64,000 bases of DNA from Lineus longissimus (Eukaryota > Nemertea > Pilidiophora > Heteronemertea > Lineidae): contig NC_088313.1 of the NCBI RefSeq assembly GCF_910592395.1, forward strand, positions 6,450,501 to 6,514,500, read 5' to 3'. Shown here piece after piece: positions 11,877-24,392 of the stretch (position 1 is the stretch's first letter; each line of letters begins with the position of its first letter). The notes beneath the pieces are model-generated. The model ran no database searches and was not told the DNA's origin. It saw only the letters and a list, made by a program, of their open reading frames with translations. Made by a program: the position numbers and the translations under genes.

Positions 11877-11963
11877 TTGGGAAGGAATGCCTTGACTGTG
11901 GCTGAAGAACAGGGACACAGGGAGATATCAGATATGCTGAAGAGTGCTATCACGCGGCTATGA
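11877..11963 (+). pseudogene. Orphan terminal exon with ankyrin-repeat sequence
   Basis: A good 3' splice site (TCTCTTCTTTACAG) is followed by a 29-codon frame ending in TGA. It includes NALTVAEEQGHREISDMLK, the second half of an ankyrin repeat (the A..G..EI...L pattern), plus a short tail, SAITRL. This is what the last exon of an ankyrin-repeat gene looks like. No partner exon on the plus strand is recognisable in the preceding 10 kb, so it is either a gene with a long intron reaching back through the repeats or a gene remnant. The family assignment rests on one half-repeat only. Confidence 0.5.
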
Positions 11964-12186
11964 AGACAAAGAGCGGTAATACGGTATCAAGCAGTCTGAC
12001 ATGTGGCCGTGATACTTATTACGCAATTAAAGAGAGAGAATGAGTTTCGGTTCACTAATAGTCACCTTGGTAAAGCCACGCGCCTCCCTACGAGATCTCA
12101 TGATATTTGGTTGGTCGATCGCTCCGGCATAAAACCATCCTGAGATCAGGTTTTTGCCATACACCTACCTCGTATACAAAACCCTT

Positions 12187-12872
12187 AAGCCCGCTACACA
12201 CGAGGGATTTCTCACCAACTTAGTTGGCTTTAAAATTAAGAACAGGTGCACAGGTGACTGGAAGTTGAGAGTCGTTCACCCACTCACACGAAAGACATAA
12301 TCCCAGCAATATTTAGGTCCTGCACTATATTTAGGCCAAAACCTTGTTCAAGGCTGAGTGCAAATATATATTATTTCTGGCAGGGAAATCTTAGATCTAG
12401 AAACATGGTTGCCAATGATTTTCTTGTGTACAATGAGAGGAAGACAAAGAAGATTTTATCTATTATTATTGTAAAAGGTATCAGTGAAAAGAGGAAAAGT
12501 AGAAATCGATGGGATAAAAGGAGGTTTTGGGCAAAATCGTGGATTATGAGAAGGTACAGCCTTGGCTCCTATAAAGATAGAGTCAAAATATGGCCCAACT
12601 ATGTTGTTGACTGAATCACACGGGGAAATTTCTCCCCCACACTCCTTATATAAACAAAAAAATCCTTATATAAACAAAAGATGTCGTTGAGAAATAGAAC
12701 AAGTCGGTAGTGCAGCCAGCAACTCCAACCAGTCGGGCAAAGTATTAGTTACCTGGTCTGGATTCCTGTTATGAATTAAAATTCCAACTAAGTTGGTGAG
12801 AAGTCCCTCGTGTCTAACGGGCTTTAGAAAACCCATTAAGCCCGTTACACACGAGGGACTTCTCACCAACTT
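12187..12872. repeat. Short inverted and direct repeats (CACACGAGGGA family)
   Basis: AGCCCGCTACACACGAGGGA...CTCACCAACTTAGTTGG occurs at 12187-12227, reverse-complemented at about 12778-12825, and again on plus at about 12838-12872. The first two copies form a potential stem with a loop of about 550 bp. No gene is seen inside. Confidence 0.7.
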
Positions 12873-12874
12873 CT

Positions 12875-13045
12875 CTATTAGGACACCCTCGGGACTGACA
12901 AGTGCTGTTCTTAATAGAGAGGTGTCCTGATAAGAGAGGTCTAATTGAATGGAAATAACCACTTTGGGACCAAAACTAGTGTCCTTAATAGAGAGGTTGT
13001 CCTCAATAGAGAGGTGTCCGCTAAGGGAAGTCCCACTGTATTTCA
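12875..13045 (+). repeat. Dispersed repeat family, TAGAGAGGTGTCC type
   Basis: This stretch is built from GACACCCTCGGGACTGA, TGTCCTTAATAGAGAGGTGTCC and GGTCCTA-like segments ending in CCCACTGTA. Close relatives lie at 38010-38150, and shorter ones at 58985-59060 and 59650-59795 inside an intron of the lipid-carrier gene. The internal halves are partly self-complementary. It is a MITE- or SINE-like family without coding capacity. Confidence 0.75.
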
Positions 13046-15319
13046 ATCCAAGTAAGATGTTAACATTGATCTGATAATGATGTTACTTGAGTATTTGTCT
13101 TGGGATGTGAATACTCTAAATACTCAAAGAAGAAAAATATTCCTCATTGAAATTAACGTACAAAAAGAATATCTTATTGCACCCAGTATAGTTTCTGTAA
13201 TTCTGTAATCAAATTGACTGTGTTTCTTTTGGTTGTACTCATTATATATAACTATAAAAATGGAATAAAAGCAAATCAATCAGCATTATTGAATGATAAT
13301 GCCTTGAGAGCTTTCGTCTTAACACAGCATATGGAGTTACCTTGGACTTAAAGAAGGCCCTATCGACCACTCGCGTGTGGCCATTTTCCAGTCATGGAAT
13401 TTGAAGTATCGTAAGATCTCGCCATACTGTGACGACTATTGGGACCAGAGAGATCAAGAGTCCGGGCAAATTCTGTATAGTGCTGCGCACTATACCAGTA
13501 TTTATGGAACAATCTCTTCACGTTGATCATGAACTGCTGTAAATATATTCCTTTCGTTTAAATATTGTTTCATGTCGCGAACGAGTGAGGGCTCCCAATA
13601 AGGACTTCCAGTTAAAAGACCTTCGACCTTAGTTGATGATATGGTGTTTGTACGATATGAAAGTTGTTATTGATGTTTGCTTAGAGTCCTTCTCGCTTGT
13701 TTGCGTGTCATGAAGCAGTATCATGTTGCAATGCTACCATTTAGGCCTTTCGCTTTTCGGGCTTCATTTCATCCAAGTCAAAACATTACTCACCTTAGCA
13801 GGTGCATCATTACATAAGTATAATCAACACATTTCTATTAAAAGAACAAAATCATCGTCACAGCATATTTCATGCTAAGGAATGTATTCCTAGAAACCAT
13901 GACTAATTCGTTGAGTAATATCTATGCAAGTTTTTAGTTTTCGTTGAGCAATATCTAGAAATACTGATATATGTCAAAAGCAAAATAAAGCTTCGAGAAA
14001 CAGTTTTATTAAGTGAGATACGTTTAGTAGCATCAACTAGTACTGTATCCAATACCACTGTATAACTTGTCATAATTTGCCGTTAAGATCGAAATATTTA
14101 TCTGTTAAGAAATACCATAAATTATGTGGTCAAATTATGTACCAATCATTGTGAAAGACAATGAGTCATGTGATGCAATCCCAGGGAGATCACCTCAAAA
14201 AGCCAGTTTAAACCAGAAATAGGTATACATCTGATGAGTAAAAGTGACTAAAATTACACATATAAATTCCTGGAAAAACAGGTAAATTCCTGAACAAAAA
14301 CGGGTATATAAGGGGCAACAAGTGGCTTACAAAGGAAGTTAAGCTAGTAGGGAGACTACTTTAAGTCAGGAAGAGGCTGACACTTGGACGGATACTCAGA
14401 GTTAAACGGACACTGAGATCCGAAACCCCCGATTTCCCGTATTTCTCATATTTCGGATAACTAAAAATCATTCCATTTCACTTGGAGGAAATACACGTAA
14501 GTCTGCCGATTTCACCCATTTTTCTACACCATAATTATCATTCTTATGTTGATACCTACTCAATTAGCCACCATCTTGATTACTATTACGCTTTGGCTTT
14601 GAAGTGATCTCCCACGGAAAATTACTTATGATAAGAAATAATTACTATTACGTGTACGTATAATTTATACCTGCTGCTTCAACAACTAATAGCGGTATTC
14701 AGCCCAGTTGATCTTTAGGCCTTTCTGTTTCATTCCCCACCTACTATTGTAAATTCTCCTCAATAAAATTATAAAACATATTTGAATCTTAGCTTGATTA
14801 TATCGTGTGCTATACTAACAACCTTTTACATAAATTGATTCCTAGTGAAGAGGTACGATTCTTGAAGGCGCCCCTTTCTGCTACTGTAGAGCTTGTGCTT
14901 GACTTTTGAGTTAAGTCCACCCCCCATTTTGAATACGTTTAGATTACTAATCTATCACAGGTACCAATTACACGTGTTGCTGTTTACACAGCTTCCAGTA
15001 AGCCACCAGAGCACGCTTACATCTGCTGAACTCAGGACATTGTGTGACTCCTTGAGCAAAACCCTTCTTACCATATCACAAAAGTAAGAATTATTCCCCG
15101 ATCATTGTCCCTGACTTCTTGCCATTTCACAAGAGTAAGAATATCCCCACGGATCACGGTCCCCACTGCTGGAGCAAATACTTACCATTTCACAAGCGTA
15201 AGAATTACACACGCCCCAACCATCCAACTGATAAAAGGGACCAAGACCACCCCCACTTCCACCCTTCTTTTAACCTTTCTTTTAAACCCCTCTACAATTC
15301 GTGAACAGCAACCATACGT
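13046..15319. other. No gene recognised
   Basis: About 2.3 kb of AT-rich sequence. Short open frames at 14893-15362 are proline- and histidine-rich readings of low-complexity DNA and have no domain or splice support. Confidence 0.5.
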
Positions 15320-15325
15320 CATGAA

Positions 15326-16184
15326 TATGGCAAATCAAAGCGGAATTTATTCAAGACTTTAGAATTACCATTCAAGAAGTTAAATATAAGTTCAAGAAGG
15401 AAATATATGTTCAAGACTAAAATATGTTCAACCTTGAATCAAATGTTTTCAACCTTGAATAAAATATGTTCAACCTTGAATAAAATATGTTCAACCTTGA
15501 ATAAAATATGTCCAACCTTGAACAAAATATATTCAACCTTGAACAAAATATATTCAAGACTCACGTGACCATATTCAAGACGCACGTGACCACAAAATTG
15601 ATGACGTAGAGCGTGGAATCTGTGGTACTTCTGATGCGTTCTGTTTCACGACATGATTGATTGCCTGTATAGCTTAAACACTCAAACATGTCAAAAGACA
15701 ACGAGAATCCGATACAGTGGTGTCGGCCTTAAGAATGAAAGGTGAGATGCATTGCGCATTTTGAACCTATAATTTGCCTGATATGTCTGTGAAACATGTA
15801 TCGACTCTGACATTCACTCGGCATCCATGTCATGATGTGTAGGATTACAGTTCATGTCAGGTGTAGGCGGCTAGGTACGTGTACAACCATGTGTCAAAAC
15901 CTCGTGCGAACAATTCGAGCTCCGAAACGCAACACAAGTACCATGGGTTCGGGAAAGTCCGGACGCGGGTTCGGGAAAGTCCGTAAAGCATCAAAACATG
16001 AGCAACTACGTCATCAATGTTGTGGTCACGTGCGTCTTGAATATGGTCACGTGAGTCTTGAATATATTTTGTTCAAGGTTGAACATATTTTAGTCTTGAA
16101 CATATATTTCCTTCTTGAACTCATATTTAACTTCTTGAATGGTAATTCTAAAGTCTTGAATAAATTCCGCTTTGGCTTGCCATA
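15326..16184. mobile_element. Foldback element, TATGGC termini, 6-bp TSD
   Basis: An 859-bp element flanked by the perfect 6-bp direct repeat CATGAA (15320-15325 and 16185-16190). Both ends begin TATGGCAA(A/G)(T/C)CAAAGCGG read inward. The long arms are made of short subrepeats (CAACCTTGAATAAAATATGTT units on the left; the complement on the right), with a core of about 430 bp and no coding capacity. Terminal bases and target-duplication length match the element at 30764-31924. Open frames through it are palindrome artefacts. Confidence 0.85.
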
Positions 16185-16319
16185 CATGAACCAACGACTG
16201 CATGAACAGACATCGAACGCAACCATTTCCATCCAAGAGTACAATGTACTCGTATATATGACTCACTTCTCAGACAACGTGGAACGGCGAGATTTTGCGA
16301 AACAATGAATTCCAAGGCC

Positions 16320-16615
16320 CAAAGAACATCAGTTTTAGTCCCAAGGGTGTTCTAAAAAGATGGGTTCTACTGTAGTAACGATGTTGTAAGTTCAAAACAC
16401 GGCGTGGAACAAAAATCCTTCATCGTGATTGTAGGCGTTTGCCACAGGTCAATCCATTTGCTTACAACTCGTAAAACATGGATCCCTATACGGACTTTCC
16501 AGGTGACTGCACAGTGTGAACGTCCAAATCCATTGCCACCAAAGGCGTGGTGCGGAGGTGTTCAAAAGCAAAACTCATCGATCGTCGACGATTGGCTTCC
16601 GATCGAACTGCAGAT
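16320..16615 (-). repeat. Repeat copy, inverse of 37760-38045
   Basis: The reverse complement matches 37760-38045 over about 290 bp. It includes GTTTTGAACTTACAACATCGTTACTACAG, TTGTAAGCAAATGGATT and AAAGTCCGTAT. At its outer edge it runs into the TAGAGAGGTGTCC-type family in both places, so the two belong to one composite repeat. Confidence 0.75.
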
Positions 16616-19600
16616 GTTGTTTTGTTTTGTTTTGTTCTTGGTCAAAATTTATTACTGGGACATTTTCAAACAAAATTATCGTAAATCACTGATACAGTTA
16701 TTTTTGAGGCGTCCTACAAATTTCATTACCAACTGTATCTTTTGTAATTCACTAGGACATTCGAAAACTTTAATAATTTTATGCTGGGGCATTCAAAACA
16801 TAACAATCAGTGATTGAAGGTAAAAATTCTAGTTACTAGATTAAGTGTTTACAAAAGTGTTGATATGAAATTAAAATGTATCGATAAAGTATGATCTAAT
16901 ATATATACTGAACCAGGAGGACTAATTATTTGCTGACAACATGAAAGAAGTACATGGCAATACAACAAATATAGCCGCGTACAAAAACAGCGGCCCCAAC
17001 GTTATAGCCTAAACATAGCATTCATATATTTATGTGTACAAAAATAAACATTTGCGACCAGATATATAGCAGTCGATATCAACAAGTTTGGGTGACGAAA
17101 TTGTGTGTACAGGTTGTTGAGATGGTAAACAAACTGCATACCATGAAATTTTGTTGTATTTTTTTAGCTAATATTGAGTCAATCTTCATAATGCTAGGCA
17201 TGGATGATCTTGAATATATACCCATAGAAGGTTGGGTAGGAATGGTGGGAGGATGACGAGCGGATTTACGGATTTACGGGAATCCTTGATTATGTCCATC
17301 TCACCGACTTTTATGCTAAACCGGAACCGTAGTATGTCTCGTAAAATCGCATATATACCTTGTACACACTGGTCCAGTGTTCGCTGGTTTAGATGAGTAA
17401 CCTGACGTTAAAATGCTGATTCGACAGTGGATACTTCGTCTGCGAAGAAGTTTATACCTACGCGGGCCCTTGCTTGTGATACCAACGACCGGTGCGGCCA
17501 AAGCGAGGTGTAACCTGTTTTCTAGTAAACACAATGATAATCTGTGATCAGCGCTGCAGCTTAGAATAAATCACAACGTTCATGCATGCACGGACCAACA
17601 TGTAAATTTATGGCGAAGTTTAAACCATTATTCTTACTGTAATACCAAGAATAGATAAAGACTAAGAATTTGGAACTTCAGAAATTAAATAATAAAAATC
17701 ATGTTTTTTTCAAAAGATTGAGAGCGTACAATCTTTTCCTAAACTCGAATTCTGATTTCAAACATTTTTGGTTAAGACGTCACCGAGACGAACAAAATGA
17801 TATAGCTTCAAAAGATAAAGGACAAAATACCATTTCGTCGAAGAGACAATTGATTATCTAAGTTTCCGTACTTAGGCCTGGTTGGTATTCTTTCTCTAAG
17901 TGGGGTTTCAAAACGTCGTTGAAATTACAATTCCCGTATACATTAGACTAACAATCATCATTAAACTAGACTATCTGAGTCGAGCATTTTGTGACACAAA
18001 CCAATCACCAGCCAGCCAATAGCCCCCCCCCCCCCCCATCGTACCAAGTGTGCTGAATTATTGCCTCCAAATTCCTAACCTTTATCAATTCTTTGCAATA
18101 CGATATTGCTGCGTTCACCTGAAACTACCACAGCTTTTTTCGTAATGCCTGTATTTGTACGTATATACATGGTTTCACAAGAATTGCAGTGATATATTTT
18201 TTCTTGCAGAAGTCAACACACGCTCACATGGCAGCAAGTTAACACAGATCGGTTTTTGTTACAAAGAGTCTTTCAAATCAGATTTGTAATTGCATTTGGT
18301 GCCGACGCAGAAACGGTTACTAGAACAACCTAACGTTGGGGCATTTATATGATCGACGCATCGATACATAAAGGACTGGATTCGGATAAAATATTTCTTC
18401 ACAGCTTGGAGAGCCAGCACCACGCCTTTTTAGCAATCTATTCAATATTTGGTGGGCTTCATCTCTAACCGCGGTCTTGGAGTGCTGTCATCTGTGAGTT
18501 TATGGATAAAGCTGCATCAATGAGGTCAGAAAGTAAAGGAATAATCAGTGTCAGTGATTGCACCATGCACTAAAACAATTTTTGACCAATTGTCATATAG
18601 TAGACTCACAATCAACTAGGCTCTACTCCTTCGCACGAATAACCGAGATGCAAAACGCTTCATGTGCTATTTCTGCAAATATTGAACTGAGCTGCAGGCT
18701 TCATAGCCGTCAATGGGCCACTGCTTGTACCATACATCCATTTGCGTGTTATGTGCAAAACGCTACACATGCCACGTAGTTTGCGTTATTTCACTGAATA
18801 AACCAGGTTTGTGGACAAAACGCTCAATATCTTTAATGCATTTCACTGCATTTATTTTTCAAATGAATGTATATTTTTGCCCAATGTTTGCATGCCGTTC
18901 TGTACAATCTTTCAATTTTTTGTGTCATTACATGTTATTTGAATGTTTCGAAAAAGCTGATTTACTCAATATTATAGTTAAAATGCCATATGGAGTTTTG
19001 ACGCTGATCGAACTCTTTCACACAAAGACATGAGCTGAGTAATTATGGCCTAAACCTGCATGCATCAAGTCCGGGATATGTTGCATGGAATTTGAAGCGA
19101 TCCGTCAAATATTAATCATGATGCAGATGTGTTTAATGTCAGATGTCATTTCACAACCTTTCTGGTCAAAGTGTATCAAAAGGGCAAAACACGTTCCCAT
19201 TGTATCAGATTGACTATCAACACGATAAATAATTATTAGACCAAGACAGTGGACGCAATAGTGCATGGATGATGATTGGCCGATGATAAAATGTCTCAAC
19301 CCTTTTCGGTGCGGGAGACTTCTTGAAAGTTGCCCTCGTTTTCCTCATCCCTGAGATGGGCCTGGTCGAATAATCGATTTCTCTTCGATGCTGAATAAAT
19401 TTGGGGCATGGTATCATTCGATAACTACACCAAGACGCCACCGGGTTGATCCATGGCTCCAGGTTTGGGTCAAATCGGAGCCAACATCGGAATAGTAAGA
19501 AAAGTAAATAATTTAGTCAGATTTTGAATTTTTTCTTTTTTTGTGCAATTTGTTGCTGAAAAAATGTAGAATAGGAGGTGACTGGGAAGCTGCCAGCTTG

Positions 19601-20080
19601 GTAATACTACCCTTAATAATACCAATGGTCCTTTTAGGCTGGGGTTCACAAACATGCATTTTGCGCTTACAATAAAAAATATCTTTAACATATTGATGAC
19701 AAAATGTTACCTACCTATTTTGATGTATGATTTAGTTCCAACTTTTGTCTTTCGACTCAGCAGAGATAATTTGACCTATAAGAATAAAGTAAATAATACC
19801 CAACAAGAGGTCATAATTTGAGTTATGAACAATAATCATGCAGACTTTAGGATGTAACAAATCCGTGTAACATTTGGACTCTTACATCGAGCAGCCATTG
19901 GGCGTGCAGGTGCCACAGAACGATCCGTTTCTTTTCCCAAAAATACATTCTATTTAATTTTATTAAACTCATTGATTTATACCTTGATTGATTGACAATT
20001 TTCTGAATATTACCTATCCCCCCCCCCTAAGCATTTACAAAAAGCTATCTTTAGCAAACTCTTAAATTCATTAGCAAAAA
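16616..20080. other. Mostly unassigned; possible gene relic at 18370-18560
   Basis: No complete gene is seen. On the minus strand at about 18370-18560, two adjacent frames read SDLIDAALSINSQMTAL and, one base out of register, TAVRDEAHQILNRLLKRRG. This looks like a helical-repeat protein exon with a frameshift. A poly-C run lies at 18027-18038. The remainder is AT-rich non-coding sequence. Confidence 0.35.
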
Positions 20081-20087
20081 ACTAATT

Positions 20088-20245
20088 TGCTAGTTGCTAT
20101 TGCACCAACTGTGAAATTAGTAAAAAACTAACCATTAATTAGTTATTCCAACTATAAAAGCTACCATTAAAATGGTTAAGAATTACTATTTTGATAGTTA
20201 AAACAACTAAAATCACAGTCGGTGCAACAGCAACTAGAGTAGTAA
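20088..20245. repeat. Hairpin-forming inverted repeat
   Basis: AGTTGCTATTGCACCAACTGTGA...TTAGT pairs with ACTAAAATCACAGTCGGTGCAACAGCAACT about 100 bp downstream. It resembles a small MITE. It is AT-rich with no coding content. Confidence 0.65.
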
Positions 20246-20651
20246 AAGATAACTATTAAATAGTTATTTTTACTATTTAATTTTAAGAACGCATCTGGAA
20301 TACACATGTGGCTATATTGTAACAAAAATCGTCGTTCCTTGTATTGCATTGCACCTTAGCTCAGTTTGTAGCGGAATCATGGCTTTCAGTGAATGCCCGA
20401 GAGAGCTATGCATGGAATCAAAGTTGCCGTGATCGTGCCAAACGTACTGAGTCGACTTAAAAGTCTTTCAATAAAGAGTCTAAAAAACAGAAACGTCAAA
20501 ACCGGCGCTATCGTCGACACACTATTTCAGTATTTGCAGAAGTCCACTACTGGCCTCATACGCAGACAACACGAGTAACAAACGCGCCTGAACCTGCTTA
20601 TAGCGTCTATATGCAGTATTCCATCACTAACATCCATCATGATATTTTAGC

Positions 20652-23584
20652 ATGGACGCCATGACAGAGGAAGCGACGAGCGCTCTGTGCAGGTTCGGTG
20701 ACCCTGATAACCTTGTCTACATTCATCGTATGTTAGCCTTTTTCGCCGGTGTTCCAACGTTTCTGCTAGGTAAGTATCGATATTCGTTTTCAAGACATGT
20801 TATCAAACATCGTCATTCGGGTTGGCCAATAATAACAACAACAAACTACATGTATTCTTGACAAGTCACAATGATACGGTCTATGAGAAAGTCCCATGGT
20901 TTCCTTCGGACACGACAAGGTTAGTGTCCGTTGATATTGGTGGCCCTGGTCAGGCGGATCACTGGTTTCAGATCAAGGTCACCAGTCGAGGATAATACCA
21001 AGTCGCACTCATTTGTTCAGTTTGTAAATAAGGTTGTTATCTAGCCATGCATATCAGGGGGCCTATTTGGGGACGACCTTGATGGAAGCGGACTCTGAAC
21101 ACGAAGAATTCGAACTGAAATACATATACATAAATAAATAAAATACATATCTTTGTAAACATTGATTCGGCCTATGTTTTACTTTCAGCTCGGTTTATCA
21201 TACGTTAGATTAGCAAGGGTCATATCAATATCATATCTGTCTTTTCTTCATTAGTGTAGATGAGATTCCTGTGAGATTATCTTTCAACATGATATATTCA
21301 ACATATTCAAGATCTTGTATTTTATCATTTAGTTTCATGTATATGCGCATTTACATCCCTTACAAGATTCTTGCAATTTTCTTATTTGAGAGCTTTACTT
21401 TGAATATCATTTCGATTTTCGACCTGGTCATGTTAGATTTCGAAGTCGATAATCCTGACACCAGTTTATAGTTTTGAATCTTGTATTGAACCACAATGTG
21501 ATCAGTGAATATTATCATGTACAATAAAACGACTCAGATCTTAACTATAAGGATCTTATAACAATCTTATTTAACAAATGTTGATCATTGAACAGCAAGA
21601 ATATCAGTGTGGATGGTGTTATTGCCATGCATGATCTACCATTTAGGTGTTCCAGGAAACATCCTCATCATACTGATTGCTCGGAAAAAAGACAACCGCC
21701 ATTTGTCACCTTCCATTTACATGATAGCCATGGCTGTCGTGGACACCTTCGTCGACATCATCGCACTGACCTTCAGCCCATTCCTTTACGGTGAAGTAGT
21801 AAAAGAGATGAGAGGACTGCAATTCATGTACGTACATGAAGGTTGTGTCAACGGTTCCGGTCCAATGTCTTGTCAGTCAGCGCACTATAAATTTGCGTTC
21901 AGAACTCAGGCCAGGTTCACCTATTTTTTCTCTCGAAATAACCATTTACATGTATTACGCTCTTTGAATGATCTTTTTGATATATCGCTACGGCGTTGTC
22001 ATCAGATTCAAAGTACGCGCAGGTGTATAGGGATTTTTTGGGCAATATATTGCAGTCATATGGACCAAGTTATCTCGACAGTAAACCTCGTCCATTATAG
22101 ACTGCGATATCCGAATGTCGAGGTAACACTAATTACTTTGTTTTGCCTTCATCTTCTCAGCAAAATAAAAAATGAACAAAGTGTAAAAAAGATACTAATG
22201 TACCCAAGGGCTACAATCAGGTTCACTTATTAGTTCAATATTCTTCGCTTTATTACCAACGTACGATGTAGAGTCAAAGGAGGCAGCATAGACCCGGTCG
22301 TGACGTTGCTTAGAATTTTACACAATAAGTAATATTTTTTTTATTACAGTCTAATGTACGTTTCGATGGTGATCTGCGCCTCGCTATCCGGATTCTTTTT
22401 GGCCGCCATGTCTATTGACCGCGCCGTGGCCGTCCGCTTCCCGATGGCGGCGCCAAGACTGTGCACAACCAGCAAAGCGAAGAAAGTCGTTCTCATCGGA
22501 TCGTTCATCATGACTGCGGCAAATAGCAACCTGTTTTATACTTACGAGTATGTCAAAGATCCAATAACCGGTAAGATAATGATAATAATCGTGAGACTTA
22601 TATAGCACTAAATCCAACTGGTGTCAATTGCTCAAAGCGCTTAACATATGAATATACCCTATTTAGTTGCCTTCCGAACGCATATCTTGTTCATGTCATA
22701 GATTTTACCAAGACTGAAAAAAGACCAGTCTCATTTACTCTTTGTTTTAGACAGGATTTTATTATTCGATGACGCTAGAATGGTTCATGTTATAACCACG
22801 GGTGTTCCTCAGCGAAATGCAGCAGTAAGCGCGATGCTGCAAACTCCTGGTGATCCATTGGAACTTAATCAACTAGTAGGCGATGAAAAAGTATAAACCT
22901 AAATCCGCGCTAAGGAGTCCAAAGTGTCTATCATTGATAGGAAATCCCATCCAGTCTAACTAAAGTGAATCATTACTCACACCAAAGCGTCCATTTCAAT
23001 ATTTAGGAGTTTTTCTGTTGGATCGATACAGGTCCTCCCGGACCCCGGCCAATTGTCAAGGCTTTTGTTAGAACGATATTAATATATTTGCAGGCCATGA
23101 GAACGTTATCCTAAACGTCCCAGGCGACCCGGTTGGAAGCGAGGTTGCCTCAGCGTTCCAGATGGTGACCGGGTCTATCGTGCCCTTCGCCATCATCATC
23201 ACGTGCAACATCATCATTATCCTTAGAGTCAAGGAAGCTACAAGGACACGGGCTGCCATGACGAAATCAAGCTCCGAGTCTGACCAGAAGGGGGCGACAC
23301 TGACCAGAATGTTGATATTGGTCAGCTGTGCTTATCTGCTGACGTCAATACCATACAGGTTGTTTTTCACGGTTCTTCTAATCCCACAGGTCAAGGCCAT
23401 GTTTGATTTGACCGACTCGTGCGTTTTTCTGTTTTACAATCTTATTGTGGTCAGTTTATTTATGCTGTGGACTCTTAATTTTTGTTTGAATTTCTACATG
23501 TACTGTCTCGGCGGCGGAGAGAAATACAGAAGAGATCTTAGAGAGTTGTTTACAAGTGAGCATATCTGCCGTAGAAGGTCGTAA
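20652..23584 (+). CDS. Rhodopsin-family G-protein-coupled receptor
   Basis: Four exons fit with exact phases: 20652-20769, 21647-21827, 22350-22570, 23094-23584, giving 336 aa. Donors are GTAAGT, GTACGT and GTAAGA; every acceptor ends in AG. TM1 is about residues 24-51 with the GN motif at 43-44; the first intron splits this helix at LLG|VPGN. TM2 carries Asp72. TM3 ends SIDR (Asp123-Arg124), a DRY variant followed by AVAVRFP. TM4 is about 146-168, TM5 about 195-217. TM6 keeps the proline of SIPYRLF (residue 260). TM7 ends NFYMY (306-310) in place of NPxxY, then a basic tail. The DRxxAVxFP pattern resembles FMRFamide- and peptide-receptor-like class A families; the ligand cannot be inferred. 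A truncated tandem copy lies at 3580-5491 and a relative at 45995-47597. The start was chosen because exon 1 supplies the missing half of TM1 in phase. Confidence 0.85.
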
Positions 23585-24388
23585 ACAAATTCGGTTATTC
23601 CGGACATAGATTTATGAAGCTTATTTCATGAATGTATCCAATATACCAACGACATTTCCTTTACGCTTTTGCTCAATCTTTAGAGTGCTTAAACAGTTGC
23701 ACCATGTGACAATATAGTGTTCGTCGCGTTTGAGGAATTTTCTATGAGGAGATTAGAAGTGAAGAAACAATAGTCTTCAAATGCAGTGCATCTCAGTTCA
23801 TGCAACTAGATCTACGACAACTGTTAAGAACGAGTCATCATTGATATAAAAGCAAACCTTGTGGACCCCATTTAACCGGTTGAAAGGCGTCTGTGCAATA
23901 GGCCTAGGTGAAACAGACGCACCAAAACCGGCAAAATAGCGTCTACACAGTAACTAGTCCCAGCCTAAACGAATCATTGCTCTCGCTGTGTCCAATTTTG
24001 ATAATTTGTAATTCTTCCGTAGGGAATAGGCAGAACCGGCGCAGTGTGTCACGGGCATGTCATTAGCCAGATCAGATTATTATGGTCAGAAAAGGATTCT
24101 AAATCTCAGGAAAATTTCCAGCTCTTTCGTGCAATTTGTCCCCGCGTCCTGCGCCCTCATCCTCGGCACTCATCATCTAATATGCAACATTTCTAAACAT
24201 CTTGGAGCAGTCTATATAAGTCATTTAAAACTGTTACACCGGAATCCGCGTAATAGGTGATTGTGCCGCGGAAGATACCGCACTCATTAATGATGTCACG
24301 AAAATAGAATCGGCCTTTTCTGCGGAGATGCCGACGTCCGAGAAAACACTGGTCGCAGCCATATCAGAAATCCAATACAAATATAAAT
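21288..24388 (+). repeat. Segmental duplication, GPCR copy 2
   Basis: Nearly identical partner of 3224-6475, covering exons 2-4, introns and the 3' flank. It ends at CAGAAATCCAATACAAATATAAATGAA, where a different repeat begins. The two copies are about 18 kb apart in the same orientation. Confidence 0.9.
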
Positions 24389-24392
24389 GAAA

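Noticed and set aside
15832-16308. 158-codon frame
   Set aside because: It runs through the right arm of a foldback element and past its end, which a real gene would not do.
21596-21646. Earlier start of GPCR exon 2 after AACAG at 21595
   Set aside because: It is in phase but would insert 17 residues and duplicate the first helix. The acceptor at 21646 gives LLGVPGN, matching the paralogue.
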